This document shows positions 8,806 through 17,413 of a stretch of DNA of 64,000 bases, piece by piece. The first letter of the stretch is position 1; each line of letters starts with the position of its first letter. The stretch is from assembly GCA_018401465.1 (NCBI GenBank), contig JAGYKE010000004.1, forward strand, positions 558,001-622,000. Reading direction: 5' to 3'. The position numbers and the translations under genes are program-made. Below the pieces are notes generated by a model that was not told the origin of the DNA, did not search any database, and saw only the letters and a list, made by a program, of their open reading frames with translations. The stretch comes from Aestuariivita sp. (GTDB lineage: Bacteria > Pseudomonadota > Alphaproteobacteria > Rhodobacterales > Rhodobacteraceae).

Positions 8806-9015
8806 TCAAGCGGTTGCGGTTCGAGCTGAGATGAGCTCGCAGGGCGAACGCATTTTCAGCCCCAGGGTGCGGATGGTTTTCATTGTGGTCCTCGATCCAG
8901 TCTCCGATCAATTCAAGAACAGTCTGTGAACCCGGCGCGCGTGTCACTTCGAGGTTATCGCGTTTCAGGGTCTTTGTGCGGAATTCCGAGATGACATTGG
9001 TCTGCAGGCTTTGGT
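8806..9015 (-). pseudogene. IS3-family OrfB transposase, C-terminal remnant
   Basis: On the minus strand this encodes TKTLKRDNLEVTR, then LELIGDWIEDHNENHPHPG, followed by a 1-nt frameshift into GLKMRSPCELISARTATA and a stop at 8806-8808. This is the C-terminal end of an IS3 OrfB integrase domain (the IEDYNENHPHSGLKMRSP motif). The upstream catalytic part is absent. The start of the region is approximate. It may supply the DNA just upstream of the outer-membrane protein gene. Confidence 0.75.
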
Positions 9016-9490
9016 CTGGCGTAAAGAAATTTCAGTCAGAGTCTATTCTGCATATTTTCTTGGCGTGCCCAAAATTGGCCTCTGATTCCCTTTCTTTTCT
9101 TTTTTCTTCTGATATTAAAATCCGAAAAGAAGGGTTCATTTTCAGGCAAGAGTTGTGGCCAGCTGTCAAGATCAGATCACACGCTCTCTTGTGCGGCGTG
9201 GCAGTCTAAACATCATATTGTCAACGTGACCGGGTCCATGCGCTGCGCTTTCGATTTTGGGCTCGGGCCGAGAACAGTTCAAAACGTTGAAAACAACCTT
9301 TCCTCTGAAAGAGTTGCACAAGCAATCTGGCGCTGTCTGCATTCGTATTAGCGCAGACCCACAAACTCTGCTCTGTCTGGTGAGTGATTGATAATCGTTC
9401 CTCCATTACGCTCCTTCGGTGTGAGTCTGGCGCAACTGATGGGGTTTGGCATCAGACCTTTGTCTGAGGAGTAATCCTCCCCATGGTTAA
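9016..9490. other. AT-rich stretch with no recognised gene
   Basis: About 475 bp with GC near 45-48% by eye, including pyrimidine-rich runs around 9090-9120. Short open frames on both strands lack ribosome sites and resemble nothing I know, so none is called. The composition differs strongly from the core chromosome on both sides, as expected for acquired DNA. Confidence 0.5.
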
Positions 9491-9696
9491 GGGGGCGGTT
9501 ACAGCATCAATGCCTCGCCGATCTGTGCCGCAAGCACGGCGTCAGCGATGCGACCGTTTACAAGTGGAAAGCCAAGTATGGCTGCATGGATGTCAGTGAG
9601 GCCAAGTGACTGAAGGGCCTTGAGGACGAGAATGCGCGTCTGAAACGGCTTCTTGCCGATACCATGCTCGACAATGTCGCGCTGAAAGATCTCCTA
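9491..9696 (+). pseudogene. IS3-family OrfA transposase fragment
   Basis: The plus strand encodes ADLCRKHGVSDATVYKWKAK, then YGCMDVSEAK, a TGA stop, then LKGLEDENARLKRLLADTML and DNVALKDLL. This is the helix-turn-helix and leucine-zipper region of IS3-type OrfA. One nonsense codon interrupts it, its 5' end is unrecognisable, and it is cut exactly at the CTAG where IS copy 2 begins. The sequence beyond copy 2 does not continue OrfA, so the rest of the element has been lost. Confidence 0.8.
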
Positions 9697-10325
9697 GGGT
9701 CAGGACCCATTCATCTGGTTGAAGCCGCCCGGCCTGCGTGATTCAAGCCCCTGAACTGACGGGGGTGAAGATGAGCAACCTTTTCTGGCTGACAGACGAA
9801 CAGATAGAGCGGTAAAAGCCGTTCTTCCCGAAGAGCCATGGCAAGCCGCGGGTCGATGGCCGGCGCGTTCTGAGCGGGATAATCTTCATCAATCGCAATG
9901 GGTTGCGATGGTGTGATGCGCCCCGTGAGTATGGCCCCCCAAAGACCCTCTACAACCGATGGACCGGTGGGGCGATATGGGGGTCTTCGCCCGGATGATG
10001 GAGGGGCTGGCCTCCGACGGCGGCTAGGAGAAGGTCGTCATGATAGACGCGACGTATTTGAAGGCGCACCGCACGGCCTCGAGCCTGCGGGCGAAAAAGG
10101 GGGGCCCGATGACTAGCGCGGGCGTCTGATCGGGCGGACCAAGGGCGGGCTGAACACCAAGTTGCTCGCCGTGACCGACGCCAAGGGCCGCCCGTTGCGG
10201 TTCTTCATGACGGCCGGCCAGGTCAGTGACTACACCGGTGCCGCCGCCCTGTTGGGCAGCCTGCCCGCTGCCGCCCTGGCCGCTACCGTCCTGTTCTGGC
10301 TTTGACGATCAATGAGTCTCGAGCC
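9697..10325 (+). mobile_element. Defective IS5-family (IS427-type) element, copy 2
   Basis: A 629-bp element in inverted orientation to copy 1, flanked by TA within CTAG (9695-9696 and 10326-10327). It keeps the 86 bp missing from copy 1 (10102-10187) but has lost 234 bp through a GCCG microhomology (junction 10270-10273) that joins SLPA to AALAATVLFWL. It ends 66 bp from the tRNA-Thr gene. Confidence 0.85.
9771..10305 (+). pseudogene. IS5-family transposase remnant (copy 2)
   Basis: Starts MSNLFWLTDEQIER with the same in-frame TAA, the same frameshift and the same TAG before MIDATYLKAH as copy 1. In addition the segment after AKKGG has a further frameshift or stop (GATGACTAG region near 10108-10116). 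The catalytic core between SLPA and the C-terminus is deleted in frame. The C-terminal ATVLFWL and stop are intact. No functional product is possible. Confidence 0.85.
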
Positions 10326-10391
10326 TAGTGGGATGATTGAAAGTCTATAAGTCTGTTTTCATTGAAAAATCAGTATCTTATCTGATTTTTA

Positions 10392-10405
10392 TGGTGCCGC
10401 TGAAG
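10392..10405 (+). repeat. Candidate attR: tRNA-Thr 3' end matching attL
   Basis: The first 14 bases of the plus-strand view of the tRNA-Thr gene, starting at the encoded CCA complement. They are identical to 6315-6328 in direct orientation. Together the pair brackets about 4.1 kb of atypical, IS-rich DNA. Confidence 0.65.
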
Positions 10406-10467
10406 GGACTCGAACCCCCGACCCCATCATTACGAATGACGTGCTCTACCAGCTGAGCTACAGCGGC
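10392..10467 (-). tRNA. tRNA-Thr (anticodon CGT)
   Basis: A 76-nt cloverleaf on the minus strand. The acceptor arms GCCGCTG and CAGCGGC pair, the D arm contains GCTC and GAGC, and the anticodon loop TTCGTAA gives anticodon CGT reading ACG. The T arm has GGTTCGAGTCC, and CCA is genome-encoded. It is intact, as expected if an element integrated at its 3' end and restored the gene. It is the right boundary of the island. Confidence 0.93.
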
Positions 10468-10512
10468 TCCGGTGCGGGGCGCTTTAGCATCGCCCCGTCG
10501 CCTGTGAAAGTC

Positions 10513-12012
10513 CTATTTTTCGCGCCGCGCCGCGTCGGTCTCGGGGTCGAGGACTTCGATCTCGGCCTTCGTGTCCTCGATGATTTCGGCGTCGGGGATC
10601 GGGTCGGACGGGGCCGCGGGCGCCTTGTCGTCCAGCGCGCCGACGATCATCGGCAGCATCTGGACCCCGGTGGCCGAGGTGACCTCGGCGGCAGAGGGTG
10701 CCCGCCAGGACAGGGTGTCGAAGGCCTCGCAATTCGTGCAGATGGGGGTCCAGGCCGCATGCGGCTGCTGGCAATTGTCGCAGACCCATTGCGGGCCGCG
10801 CGGCGCGTTCAGCGCCCGGGCGAGCCAGCCCTTGACCACGGTGTCCGACGCGCCCTGCCCGCGTTCGATGGCGGCCATGATGGTCAGCGCGCGCGCATCG
10901 CCCTGTGTTTCCGCCAGATCGCCCAGCGCGCGGCGGGCGCCGGGGAAATCCTCGGCCGCGAGGTTGAGTTCGGCGAGAACCAGCTTCGTTTCCGGGTGGT
11001 CGGGCCTGACCTTCGTCAGCGTGGCAAAGCGCTTGAGGCGCGCCTGCGGTGTTTCGCCCGGTTCGATCAGGGCGAAGGCGGCGGCCAGGTCGGGGTGGGG
11101 CTGCACCTCCCATGCCTTTTTCAGCACGCGCACCGCCAGCTTGGGCTTGGCCTTGGCGATATGCGACTGCGCCGCCATCACCGCCGCCGGGATCAGGTCG
11201 GGCGACAGACGGTTGGCTTCGATCGCGGCTTCCTGCAGCTCGATTGGGTTGTTTTCGTTCAGGACCTCCTTCGCCTCGGACAGGGCCAGAACGGCGTCGC
11301 GGCGGCGGTGGACGTCGCGCGGCAACGTCCCGGTCTTGAGCTTGGTCGACAGCGTCCTGCGGGCACCGGCCCAGTCATGGGCCTGCGCCTGCAGCTTCAG
11401 CAGGATGTCCTGCGTTTCCTCGTGCTTCGGCTTCAGGGCAAAGGCCTTCTCGGCCAGCTTGCGGGCGGTCTCGCGGTCGCCCTCGGCAAGCTTCTGCTTC
11501 ATGATCCCGCGAACGCCGACAAAGCGCGTCGTGTCGCTGGCGATCAGCTTCTTGTAGGTCTCGGTCGCCTTCTTCGTGTCGCCGCAAAGCTCGGCCGCCT
11601 GCGCGGTCAGAAGATCGGTCAGTTCGGGACGGCGCAGATATTTCTCGGCCTTGGCGGCCTTGGCCATGGCCAGCCTCCCTTCGCCCGAGGCGAGCGCCAT
11701 CAGCCCTTCGGACAGGGCCTGAAACCCCTTGCGTTCGCGCGACCGGTCGAAATAGCGCGAAATCGCGGTTTCGTCCCCGTTGAGGAATTTCCACACCGCC
11801 ACCAGCAGCGACAACAGCTTCAGCATCAGCCAGACGGCGACCACGAGCACCAGCGCAGCGATGACCGATTGCAGCGGGCCCAGCGTGTATTCGGTGCCCG
11901 CGACGGTCAGTTGCACGCCACCTTCGGATTCCATCAGGTATTCGGCGCCCAGCGTCAGCGCGCCCACCAGCACCACGAACAGAAGGATCTTGACGAGAGA
12001 CCAGAGCAACAT
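10513..12012 (-). CDS. hemY: HemY-family TPR membrane protein
   Basis: A 499-aa protein. Two hydrophobic segments lie near the N-terminus (residues about 2-22 and 47-69), followed by HemY-N sequence (AISRYFDRSRERKGFQALSE) and a long helical TPR region; a C-terminal CxxC pair (VCDNCQQ and ICTNCEAF) could bind zinc. HemY proteins of this type accompany haem-synthesis genes but are not the protoporphyrinogen oxidase of the same name. Third gene of the leftward hemD-mic60-hemY group; its end lies about 45 bp from the tRNA-Thr gene. Confidence 0.88.
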   Translation of the reverse strand: MLLWSLVKILLFVVLVGALTLGAEYLMESEGGVQLTVAGTEYTLGPLQSVIAALVLVVAVWLMLKLLSLLVAVWKFLNGDETAISRYFDRSRERKGFQALSEGLMALASGEGRLAMAKAAKAEKYLRRPELTDLLTAQAAELCGDTKKATETYKKLIASDTTRFVGVRGIMKQKLAEGDRETARKLAEKAFALKPKHEETQDILLKLQAQAHDWAGARRTLSTKLKTGTLPRDVHRRRDAVLALSEAKEVLNENNPIELQEAAIEANRLSPDLIPAAVMAAQSHIAKAKPKLAVRVLKKAWEVQPHPDLAAAFALIEPGETPQARLKRFATLTKVRPDHPETKLVLAELNLAAEDFPGARRALGDLAETQGDARALTIMAAIERGQGASDTVVKGWLARALNAPRGPQWVCDNCQQPHAAWTPICTNCEAFDTLSWRAPSAAEVTSATGVQMLPMIVGALDDKAPAAPSDPIPDAEIIEDTKAEIEVLDPETDAARREK

Positions 12013-12025
12013 GGGGTCACATCCT

Positions 12026-13294
12026 TCAGTTCGATGTCAGTTCGGCGGCGATGGCATCGACCGCCCGCGTCGCTGCAAGGCGTGCGGCAGCGGCGGCTTG
12101 CCAGTTGGCCAGCGGCACCCTGGCCGCGTCGGGCAGCGCGTCGACTTCCTGCAGCGCGACGTCAAGCTGGCCTTGCGTCAGCGCCGCTTCAGCCCGCGAC
12201 AGGATCGCGTCGGGGTCGTCGCCGTCGCGCGGGGTGACCGACCGTGCGCCCAGCTGGCGTTGCAGCCAGGTGGCCACGCCACCCTCCGTGCCTGCCGACG
12301 TCCGGGACTGCGCCAGCGCCACGCGTGCGGCGTCGGGGAAATCGGCCTGCAGCGCGCTGAGCGTCGCGACACCCGCCCCCGCCTGGTTCAAGGCGTCGGG
12401 CACAGAGACGCCCAGACCGCCGAGCGCCGCGAGTTCCGCCTGAAGGTCGTCGCCCCTGTCGATGGCAGAGACCAGACGGGCGATCGCGGCCTTGGCTTCG
12501 GCCAGACGCGCCTGTTCGGCGGCCTTCGCCTCTTTTTCACGCGCTGAATCGAGCATCTGTTCCACCTCAGCCCGTTCGGCGGCGATGGACGACCGCAACC
12601 CGGCCAGTTCCGCCTCGACCGCGGCGGCGACGGCCTGCGAGGTGCCTTCGGTCACCGGAAGCGTGGCGATGTCCGCGATCCGGGCGTCCAGCGTAGCAAA
12701 CCGGTCGTCCACCGCAGTCTGGCGCGCGGCCAGATCGGCCAGCGTCGTCTCGATCGCGTCAAGGCGGGCGGTCAGCGGGGCCAGATCGGGCGTCGGCGGC
12801 GCGGCGACCGACGACAGTCCGCTTTCGACATCCGCGACCCGTCCCGCCAGCGCGGCGACATCGCCGGACAGATCGGTCGGCGTCGCGCGCAGCGGCAGAA
12901 GATCGCTCACCCCGGCGGCGAACCCGGCGGCGGCCACGATTGCACCTGCGAGGATCATGGGAAGGACGCCGGCGCGCTTTTCGATCACGCGTTCGACCAC
13001 TTTTTCCGCCGGTGCGGGCGCATCGGCAGCAGGGGCATCTTCGATCACAGGGGCATCTGCCGGGGGTGGCGGGGCATTGTCGTCGACAGGTGACTCAGGT
13101 TGTTCGGGTTCGTCCGGGACGATCACGGCATCGGCGATGGCCTCGACAGTGTCGGTCTCTGTCCCGGCGGCGGGCCGGGCGTCGTCAGGTGTTTCAGTCG
13201 GCGCGAGGGCTTCCGGGATCAGGGATTCGTCCGATGCATCGGCCGCGATGGCGGGTGACTTCCTCGATCGTGCCGGCGATTTCTTTTCAGCCAC
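12026..13294 (-). CDS. Alphaproteobacterial Mic60/mitofilin homologue
   Basis: A 422-aa protein. The N-terminal third is acidic and proline-rich, then one membrane segment (residues about 111-129, VLPMILAGAIVAAAGFAAG), then a long alanine-rich coiled coil, and a C-terminal mitofilin-like domain ending AARLAATRAVDAIAAELTSN. Location between hemD and hemY is the known context of bacterial Mic60, which shapes inner or intracytoplasmic membranes. The GTG at 13294 was chosen because the protein then starts VAEKKSPARSRK with AAGGGG upstream; a longer frame to 13372 overlaps the end of hemD and looks unnatural. Confidence 0.8.
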   Translation of the reverse strand: MAEKKSPARSRKSPAIAADASDESLIPEALAPTETPDDARPAAGTETDTVEAIADAVIVPDEPEQPESPVDDNAPPPPADAPVIEDAPAADAPAPAEKVVERVIEKRAGVLPMILAGAIVAAAGFAAGVSDLLPLRATPTDLSGDVAALAGRVADVESGLSSVAAPPTPDLAPLTARLDAIETTLADLAARQTAVDDRFATLDARIADIATLPVTEGTSQAVAAAVEAELAGLRSSIAAERAEVEQMLDSAREKEAKAAEQARLAEAKAAIARLVSAIDRGDDLQAELAALGGLGVSVPDALNQAGAGVATLSALQADFPDAARVALAQSRTSAGTEGGVATWLQRQLGARSVTPRDGDDPDAILSRAEAALTQGQLDVALQEVDALPDAARVPLANWQAAAAARLAATRAVDAIAAELTSN

Positions 13295-13368
13295 GTGGCG
13301 TAACCCCTTCGAATCTGATGGCCCGTGTTCGCGCACGTGGCGCAGCCTACTGCGCGCGCCCCCGGGCC

Positions 13369-14085
13369 TCAACCCGACAGGACGGATGCGGCCAGTTTTT
13401 CCAGAAGGCTCAGCATCGCGTCCCCGTTCGGGACCTCGGCCACCGCCACGCGGCGCGCCAGACCTTCGGGCAGGGCCTCGGCCACCGCATGGCTGATCGC
13501 GGCGACGGCGGCAACCGGCTCCGGATCCTCCTCGGCGAAGAGCCGCGCAGACCGGGGCGAGAACAGCGGCACGATCACCGGCGCGGGGCCCTGCAGGCAG
13601 GCGCGCGCGGCCTGCGACAGCGGCAGGGGTCGCTGGTCATAGACGATCTGTTCGCGCACCGGCAGGCCCGCCGCGCCCAATTGCCCGGCGATGTCGCCGC
13701 GGGCGTGCCGCCCGCGCAGATGCAGAAGCGGCGCATCGGGGTGCAGCACCCTGAGCCGCTGCACAAGCGCCTCGGCATCAGGGCCGGCCATTTCCGCCCG
13801 CCAACCCGCGGCATCGGCCTGACGCGTGGTGGAAGGACCCACGCAATAGGCGGGCAGGTCACGGTTCGGGGTCAGGGCCGCTGCCGCCTCGACCCCGTTC
13901 CCCGAAGTGAAGATCAGCCCGCGCACCCCGCTCAGTGCCAGCGGACCGGGCAGGTACACGATCTCGATCAGGGGCGACACCACGACATCGACCGTATCGC
14001 CCAGACGGGCCGCGATCTTTTCGGCGAGCGCGTCCGAAGCCGCCCTGGGTCGGGTCAGAAGAAGGACAGGCCGGTGAACGATCAT
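13369..14085 (-). CDS. hemD: Uroporphyrinogen-III synthase
   Basis: A 238-aa cytoplasmic enzyme that closes and rearranges hydroxymethylbilane to uroporphyrinogen III in tetrapyrrole synthesis. The sequence starts MIVHRPVLLLTRPRAASDAL and contains GLIFTSGNGVEAA and YCVGPSTTRQADAAGW, typical of the poorly conserved HemD family. The ATG at 14085 was chosen over an upstream in-frame ATG at 14145, which would overlap the region in front of tsaD; the ribosome site is weak. hemC, often the neighbour, is not in this window. Confidence 0.85.
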   Translation of the reverse strand: MIVHRPVLLLTRPRAASDALAEKIAARLGDTVDVVVSPLIEIVYLPGPLALSGVRGLIFTSGNGVEAAAALTPNRDLPAYCVGPSTTRQADAAGWRAEMAGPDAEALVQRLRVLHPDAPLLHLRGRHARGDIAGQLGAAGLPVREQIVYDQRPLPLSQAARACLQGPAPVIVPLFSPRSARLFAEEDPEPVAAVAAISHAVAEALPEGLARRVAVAEVPNGDAMLSLLEKLAASVLSG

Positions 14086-14162
14086 AATGGGCCGGGATTG
14101 TTTGCTGCGATGTCCGGTGTTACCTGCCGGGCAGCATCGTTGCAATCATTGCGGGAACGGGT

Positions 14163-15263
14163 GTGACAAAAGCCACGATCATCCTCGGGATCGAGAGCAG
14201 TTGCGACGATACCGCCGCAGCGCTTCTGCGCGTGGAGGTGGACGGCAGCGCACAGATCCTGTCGTCGGTCGTGCTGGGTCAGGGGGCGCTGCACGATGCC
14301 TTCGGCGGCGTCGTGCCCGAAATCGCCGCGCGCGCCCATGCCGAACGGCTGGACGGCGTGGTGGGTGGAGCGCTTGAACAGGCGGGTCTGCCGCTTGACA
14401 CGGTGGACGCCATCGCGGTCACAGCGGGGCCGGGCCTGATCGGCGGTGTCCTGTCGGGCGTGATGCTGGCCAAGGGGCTGGCGGCTGCCACGGGCAAGCC
14501 CCTGATAGGGGTCAACCACCTCGCCGGTCACGCGCTGACGCCACGGCTGATCGATCCGGGCATCGCTTTTCCCTACCTGATGCTGCTTGTTTCGGGCGGG
14601 CATTGCCAGTTCCTGATCGTGTCGGGGCCGGATGAGTTCACGCGGCTGGGCGGTACCATCGACGACGCACCGGGCGAAGCCTTCGACAAGGTCGCGCGCC
14701 TTCTGGGCCTGCCCCAGCCCGGCGGCCCCTCGGTCGAGGCCGGGGCGCGCAAGGGTGACCCGGGGCGGTTCACCTTCCCCCGCCCGCTGATCGACCGCGA
14801 CGATTGCAACCTGTCGTTCTCCGGGCTGAAGACCGCCGTTCTGCGGGCCCGCGACCGGCTGATCGCCGATCAGGGCGGGCTGCGGCAGGCCGACCGCGCC
14901 GATCTTTGTGCCGGGTTTCAGGCGGCGGTGGCCGATGTGCTGGCCGCGAAGGCGCGGCGCGCGGTCACCCTCTACCGCCCCTTGGCGAGGGCCGGGCCGG
15001 TGCTGGCCGTGGCGGGCGGGGTTGCGGCCAACAATACCATAAGAGCCAAGTTAGAGACTGTTTGCCGCGAAGGAGACCTTCGTTTCGTGGCGCCCCCCTT
15101 GGTGCTGTGCACCGACAATGCGGCGATGATCGCCTATGCCGGAGCACTGCGCTATCTGGCCGGCGATACCGACGATCTGGGCCTGTCGGCGCGGCCACGA
15201 TGGCCGCTCGACCGCGACGGGCCAGCCCTTCTGGGCGGTGGCCGCAAGGGGGCCAAGGCATGA
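14163..15263 (+). CDS. tsaD: tRNA N6-adenosine threonylcarbamoyltransferase TsaD
   Basis: A 366-aa enzyme that transfers threonylcarbamoyl to A37 of ANN-decoding tRNAs, working with TsaB/TsaE. N-terminal [14 protein letters not shown], the metal-binding histidines His119 and His123 in NHLAGHA, and VSGGHCQF are all conserved. It starts with GTG. The stop overlaps gpsA by ATGA. Divergent from hemD with 77 bp between. Its partner tsaE lies at 33031. Confidence 0.95.
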   Translation: MTKATIILGIESSCDDTAAALLRVEVDGSAQILSSVVLGQGALHDAFGGVVPEIAARAHAERLDGVVGGALEQAGLPLDTVDAIAVTAGPGLIGGVLSGVMLAKGLAAATGKPLIGVNHLAGHALTPRLIDPGIAFPYLMLLVSGGHCQFLIVSGPDEFTRLGGTIDDAPGEAFDKVARLLGLPQPGGPSVEAGARKGDPGRFTFPRPLIDRDDCNLSFSGLKTAVLRARDRLIADQGGLRQADRADLCAGFQAAVADVLAAKARRAVTLYRPLARAGPVLAVAGGVAANNTIRAKLETVCREGDLRFVAPPLVLCTDNAAMIAYAGALRYLAGDTDDLGLSARPRWPLDRDGPALLGGGRKGAKA

Positions 15264-16219
15264 GCGTGTCTGTCCTCGGCGGAGGGGCCTTCGGCACGGC
15301 GCTTGCGATCTCGCTGGCATCCAAAGGGCCGGTCACGCTCTGGTCACGCTCGGCCGAACAGGTGGCGCAGATGCAGGCCGACGGGGAAAACGCCCTGCGC
15401 CTGCCCGGGGTCGCATTCCCGAAGGGCATGACCGTCACGGCAGAAATCGCGCAGGCCTGCCAATCCGATATCCTGCTTCTTGCGGTCCCGATGCAGAGCC
15501 TGCGCGGGTTTCTTGACCAGATACAGGCCCTGATAAGGGAAAAAGACCTTGTCGCCTGCTGCAAGGGGATCGACCTGGAAACCCTGACCGGCCCCACCGC
15601 CCTGATCGCCGCCGCTGTGCCCGATGCCCGGGCCGCCGCCCTGACGGGGCCCAGCTTTGCCGCCGATATCGCGCGCGGTCTGCCCACGGCCCTGACACTT
15701 GCCTGTGCCGACGCCGCGGGCGCGCTGGCCCTGCAGACGGCGCTGACCACCGACAACCTCCGGCTTTACCGCAGCACCGACACAATCGGCGCGGAACTGG
15801 GCGGGGCGATGAAGAACGTGATCGCCATCGCCTGCGGCGTGGTGATGGGTGCGGGCCTTGGCGAAAGCGCCCGCGCCGCGCTGATGACGCGCGGTTTCGC
15901 CGAAATGGTGCGCCTTGGCGCCACGCTGGGCGCCGACCCGCGCACCCTGTCGGGCCTGTCAGGGCTGGGCGATCTGGTACTGACCTGCACATCGGGCCAG
16001 TCGCGCAACCTCCGCCTTGGGCTGTCCATCGGGCAGGGGTCGGTTGCGGCCTCGGAAACCGTCGAAGGCGCAGCGACCGCCATTGCCGCGGCCCGGCTGG
16101 CAAGGGACCGCTCGCTTGACCTGCCCGTCACTGCAACCGTCGCCGCCCTTGTCGATGGCCGCATCGACGTGGCGCAGGCGATCCGCACCCTGATGACCCG
16201 ACCGCTCAAGGAGGAATGA
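15260..16219 (+). CDS. gpsA: Glycerol-3-phosphate dehydrogenase [NAD(P)+]
   Basis: A 319-aa cytoplasmic enzyme reducing dihydroxyacetone phosphate to sn-glycerol-3-phosphate for phospholipid synthesis. Rossmann motif [16 protein letters not shown] at the start, [15 protein letters not shown], the catalytic-lysine region [13 protein letters not shown], and [16 protein letters not shown]. Translationally coupled to tsaD by a 4-bp overlap. Confidence 0.95.
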   Translation: MSVSVLGGGAFGTALAISLASKGPVTLWSRSAEQVAQMQADGENALRLPGVAFPKGMTVTAEIAQACQSDILLLAVPMQSLRGFLDQIQALIREKDLVACCKGIDLETLTGPTALIAAAVPDARAAALTGPSFAADIARGLPTALTLACADAAGALALQTALTTDNLRLYRSTDTIGAELGGAMKNVIAIACGVVMGAGLGESARAALMTRGFAEMVRLGATLGADPRTLSGLSGLGDLVLTCTSGQSRNLRLGLSIGQGSVAASETVEGAATAIAAARLARDRSLDLPVTATVAALVDGRIDVAQAIRTLMTRPLKEE

Positions 16220-16221
16220 AC

Positions 16222-16494
16222 ATGCGCGTCGCCCTGATCTGCACCGACAAACCCGGACATCTTGATGTCCGCAAGGCCAACCGTGAAGCGCACCTTGCCC
16301 ATATCCGCGACAGCGGCGTGGTCGAGATGGCGGGCCCCCTTCTGGGCACCGGCGGAGAGATGGAAGGATCGCTCATCGTCCTCGACGTGCCCGATCTGGC
16401 CGCGGCAGAAGCCTGGGCCGCTGCCGACCCCTATGCGAAGGCAGGTCTTTTTCAGTCTGTCCTGCTGAAACAGTGGAACAAGGTGATCGGATAA
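16222..16494 (+). CDS. YciI family protein
   Basis: A 90-aa ferredoxin-like-fold protein. The family has a conserved His-Asp pair; here REAHLAHIRDSG and DPYAKAGLF are recognisable. The role is unproven in most members. An ATG at 16216 overlaps the gpsA stop, but the AGGAGGA ribosome site sits only about one base before it and about 7 nt before the ATG at 16222, so the latter is preferred (MRVALICTDKPGH). Confidence 0.85.
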   Translation: MRVALICTDKPGHLDVRKANREAHLAHIRDSGVVEMAGPLLGTGGEMEGSLIVLDVPDLAAAEAWAAADPYAKAGLFQSVLLKQWNKVIG

Positions 16495-16531
16495 GCGACA
16501 ATTGAGATGTGACAGTAAGGGGTTCGCCGAC

Positions 16532-17413
16532 ATGACAAGGCGCAAGGGCATCATTCTGGCCGGCGGGTCGGGCACCCGGCTTTACCCGATCACGCTGGGC
16601 CTGTCGAAGCAGCTTCTGCCGATCTACGACAAACCGATGATCTATTATCCCGTAAGCGTGCTGATGCTGGCGGGCATCCGCGAGATCTGCGTGATCACGA
16701 CGCCCGAGGACAACGCCCAGTTCCGGCGCATGCTGGGCGACGGCAGCGCCTGGGGGATCAGCCTGAGCTATGTCGAACAGGCCAAACCCGAAGGTCTGGC
16801 GCAGGCCTATCTTCTGGCCGAGGCGTTTCTGGACGGTGCGCCCAGCGCGATGATCCTTGGCGACAACATCTTCTTCGGCCATGGCCTGCCGCAGCTCATG
16901 TCCCGCGCCGACGAGGCCGGGCGCGGCGGCACGGTCTTCGGCTATCACGTCGCCGATCCGCAGCGATACGGCGTGGTCGACTTCGACGCCGGGGGCCACG
17001 TCACCCAGATCATCGAGAAACCGGCGCAGCCACCCTCGAACTATGCCGTCACCGGTCTGTACTTCCTTGACGAAACCGCGTCGGAACGGGCGCGCCGCGT
17101 GACGCCTTCGGCACGCGGAGAGCTTGAGATCACGTCGCTTCTCAACATGTATCTGGCCGACGGGCAGCTTGCGGTCGAAACCATGGGCCGCGGTTACGCC
17201 TGGCTTGATACGGGCACGCATGCCTCGCTTCTGGATGCGGGCAATTTCGTGCGCACACTGGAGGAACGCCAAGGCCTTCAGGCGGGCTGCCCCGAGGAAA
17301 TCGCCTTCAATCAGAGCTGGATCTCGGCGGAAGACGTCCGCCGCCGGGCGGCGATGTTCGCGAAGAACCGGTATGGCGACTATCTTCTGTCGCTGGTGGA
17401 CAGCGCGGGATGA
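16532..17413 (+). CDS. rfbA: Glucose-1-phosphate thymidylyltransferase
   Basis: A 293-aa enzyme making dTDP-glucose from glucose-1-phosphate and dTTP, first step of dTDP-L-rhamnose synthesis. Nucleotide-binding GIILAGGSGTRLYPIT, KQLLPIYDKPMIYYP, LGDNIFFGHGL and AWLDTGTHASLL are diagnostic. The ATG at 16532 matches the family start (TRRKGIILAGG). The other pathway genes, rfbC-B-D, lie about 4 kb downstream. Confidence 0.95.
   Translation: MTRRKGIILAGGSGTRLYPITLGLSKQLLPIYDKPMIYYPVSVLMLAGIREICVITTPEDNAQFRRMLGDGSAWGISLSYVEQAKPEGLAQAYLLAEAFLDGAPSAMILGDNIFFGHGLPQLMSRADEAGRGGTVFGYHVADPQRYGVVDFDAGGHVTQIIEKPAQPPSNYAVTGLYFLDETASERARRVTPSARGELEITSLLNMYLADGQLAVETMGRGYAWLDTGTHASLLDAGNFVRTLEERQGLQAGCPEEIAFNQSWISAEDVRRRAAMFAKNRYGDYLLSLVDSAG

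Noticed and set aside
8883-9209. A 108-codon open frame on the plus strand
   Set aside because: It overlaps the antisense of an IS3 OrfB remnant, has no ribosome site, and resembles nothing known.
9221-9406. A 61-codon open frame on the minus strand
   Set aside because: Short, no ribosome site, in AT-rich decayed DNA.
7221-9696. A functional composite transposon
   Set aside because: Both flanking IS copies lack a working transposase, so self-mobility is unlikely, although movement in trans cannot be excluded.
6315-10405. An integrase gene for the tRNA-Thr island
   Set aside because: No tyrosine- or serine-recombinase motif was found on either strand between the att-like repeats.
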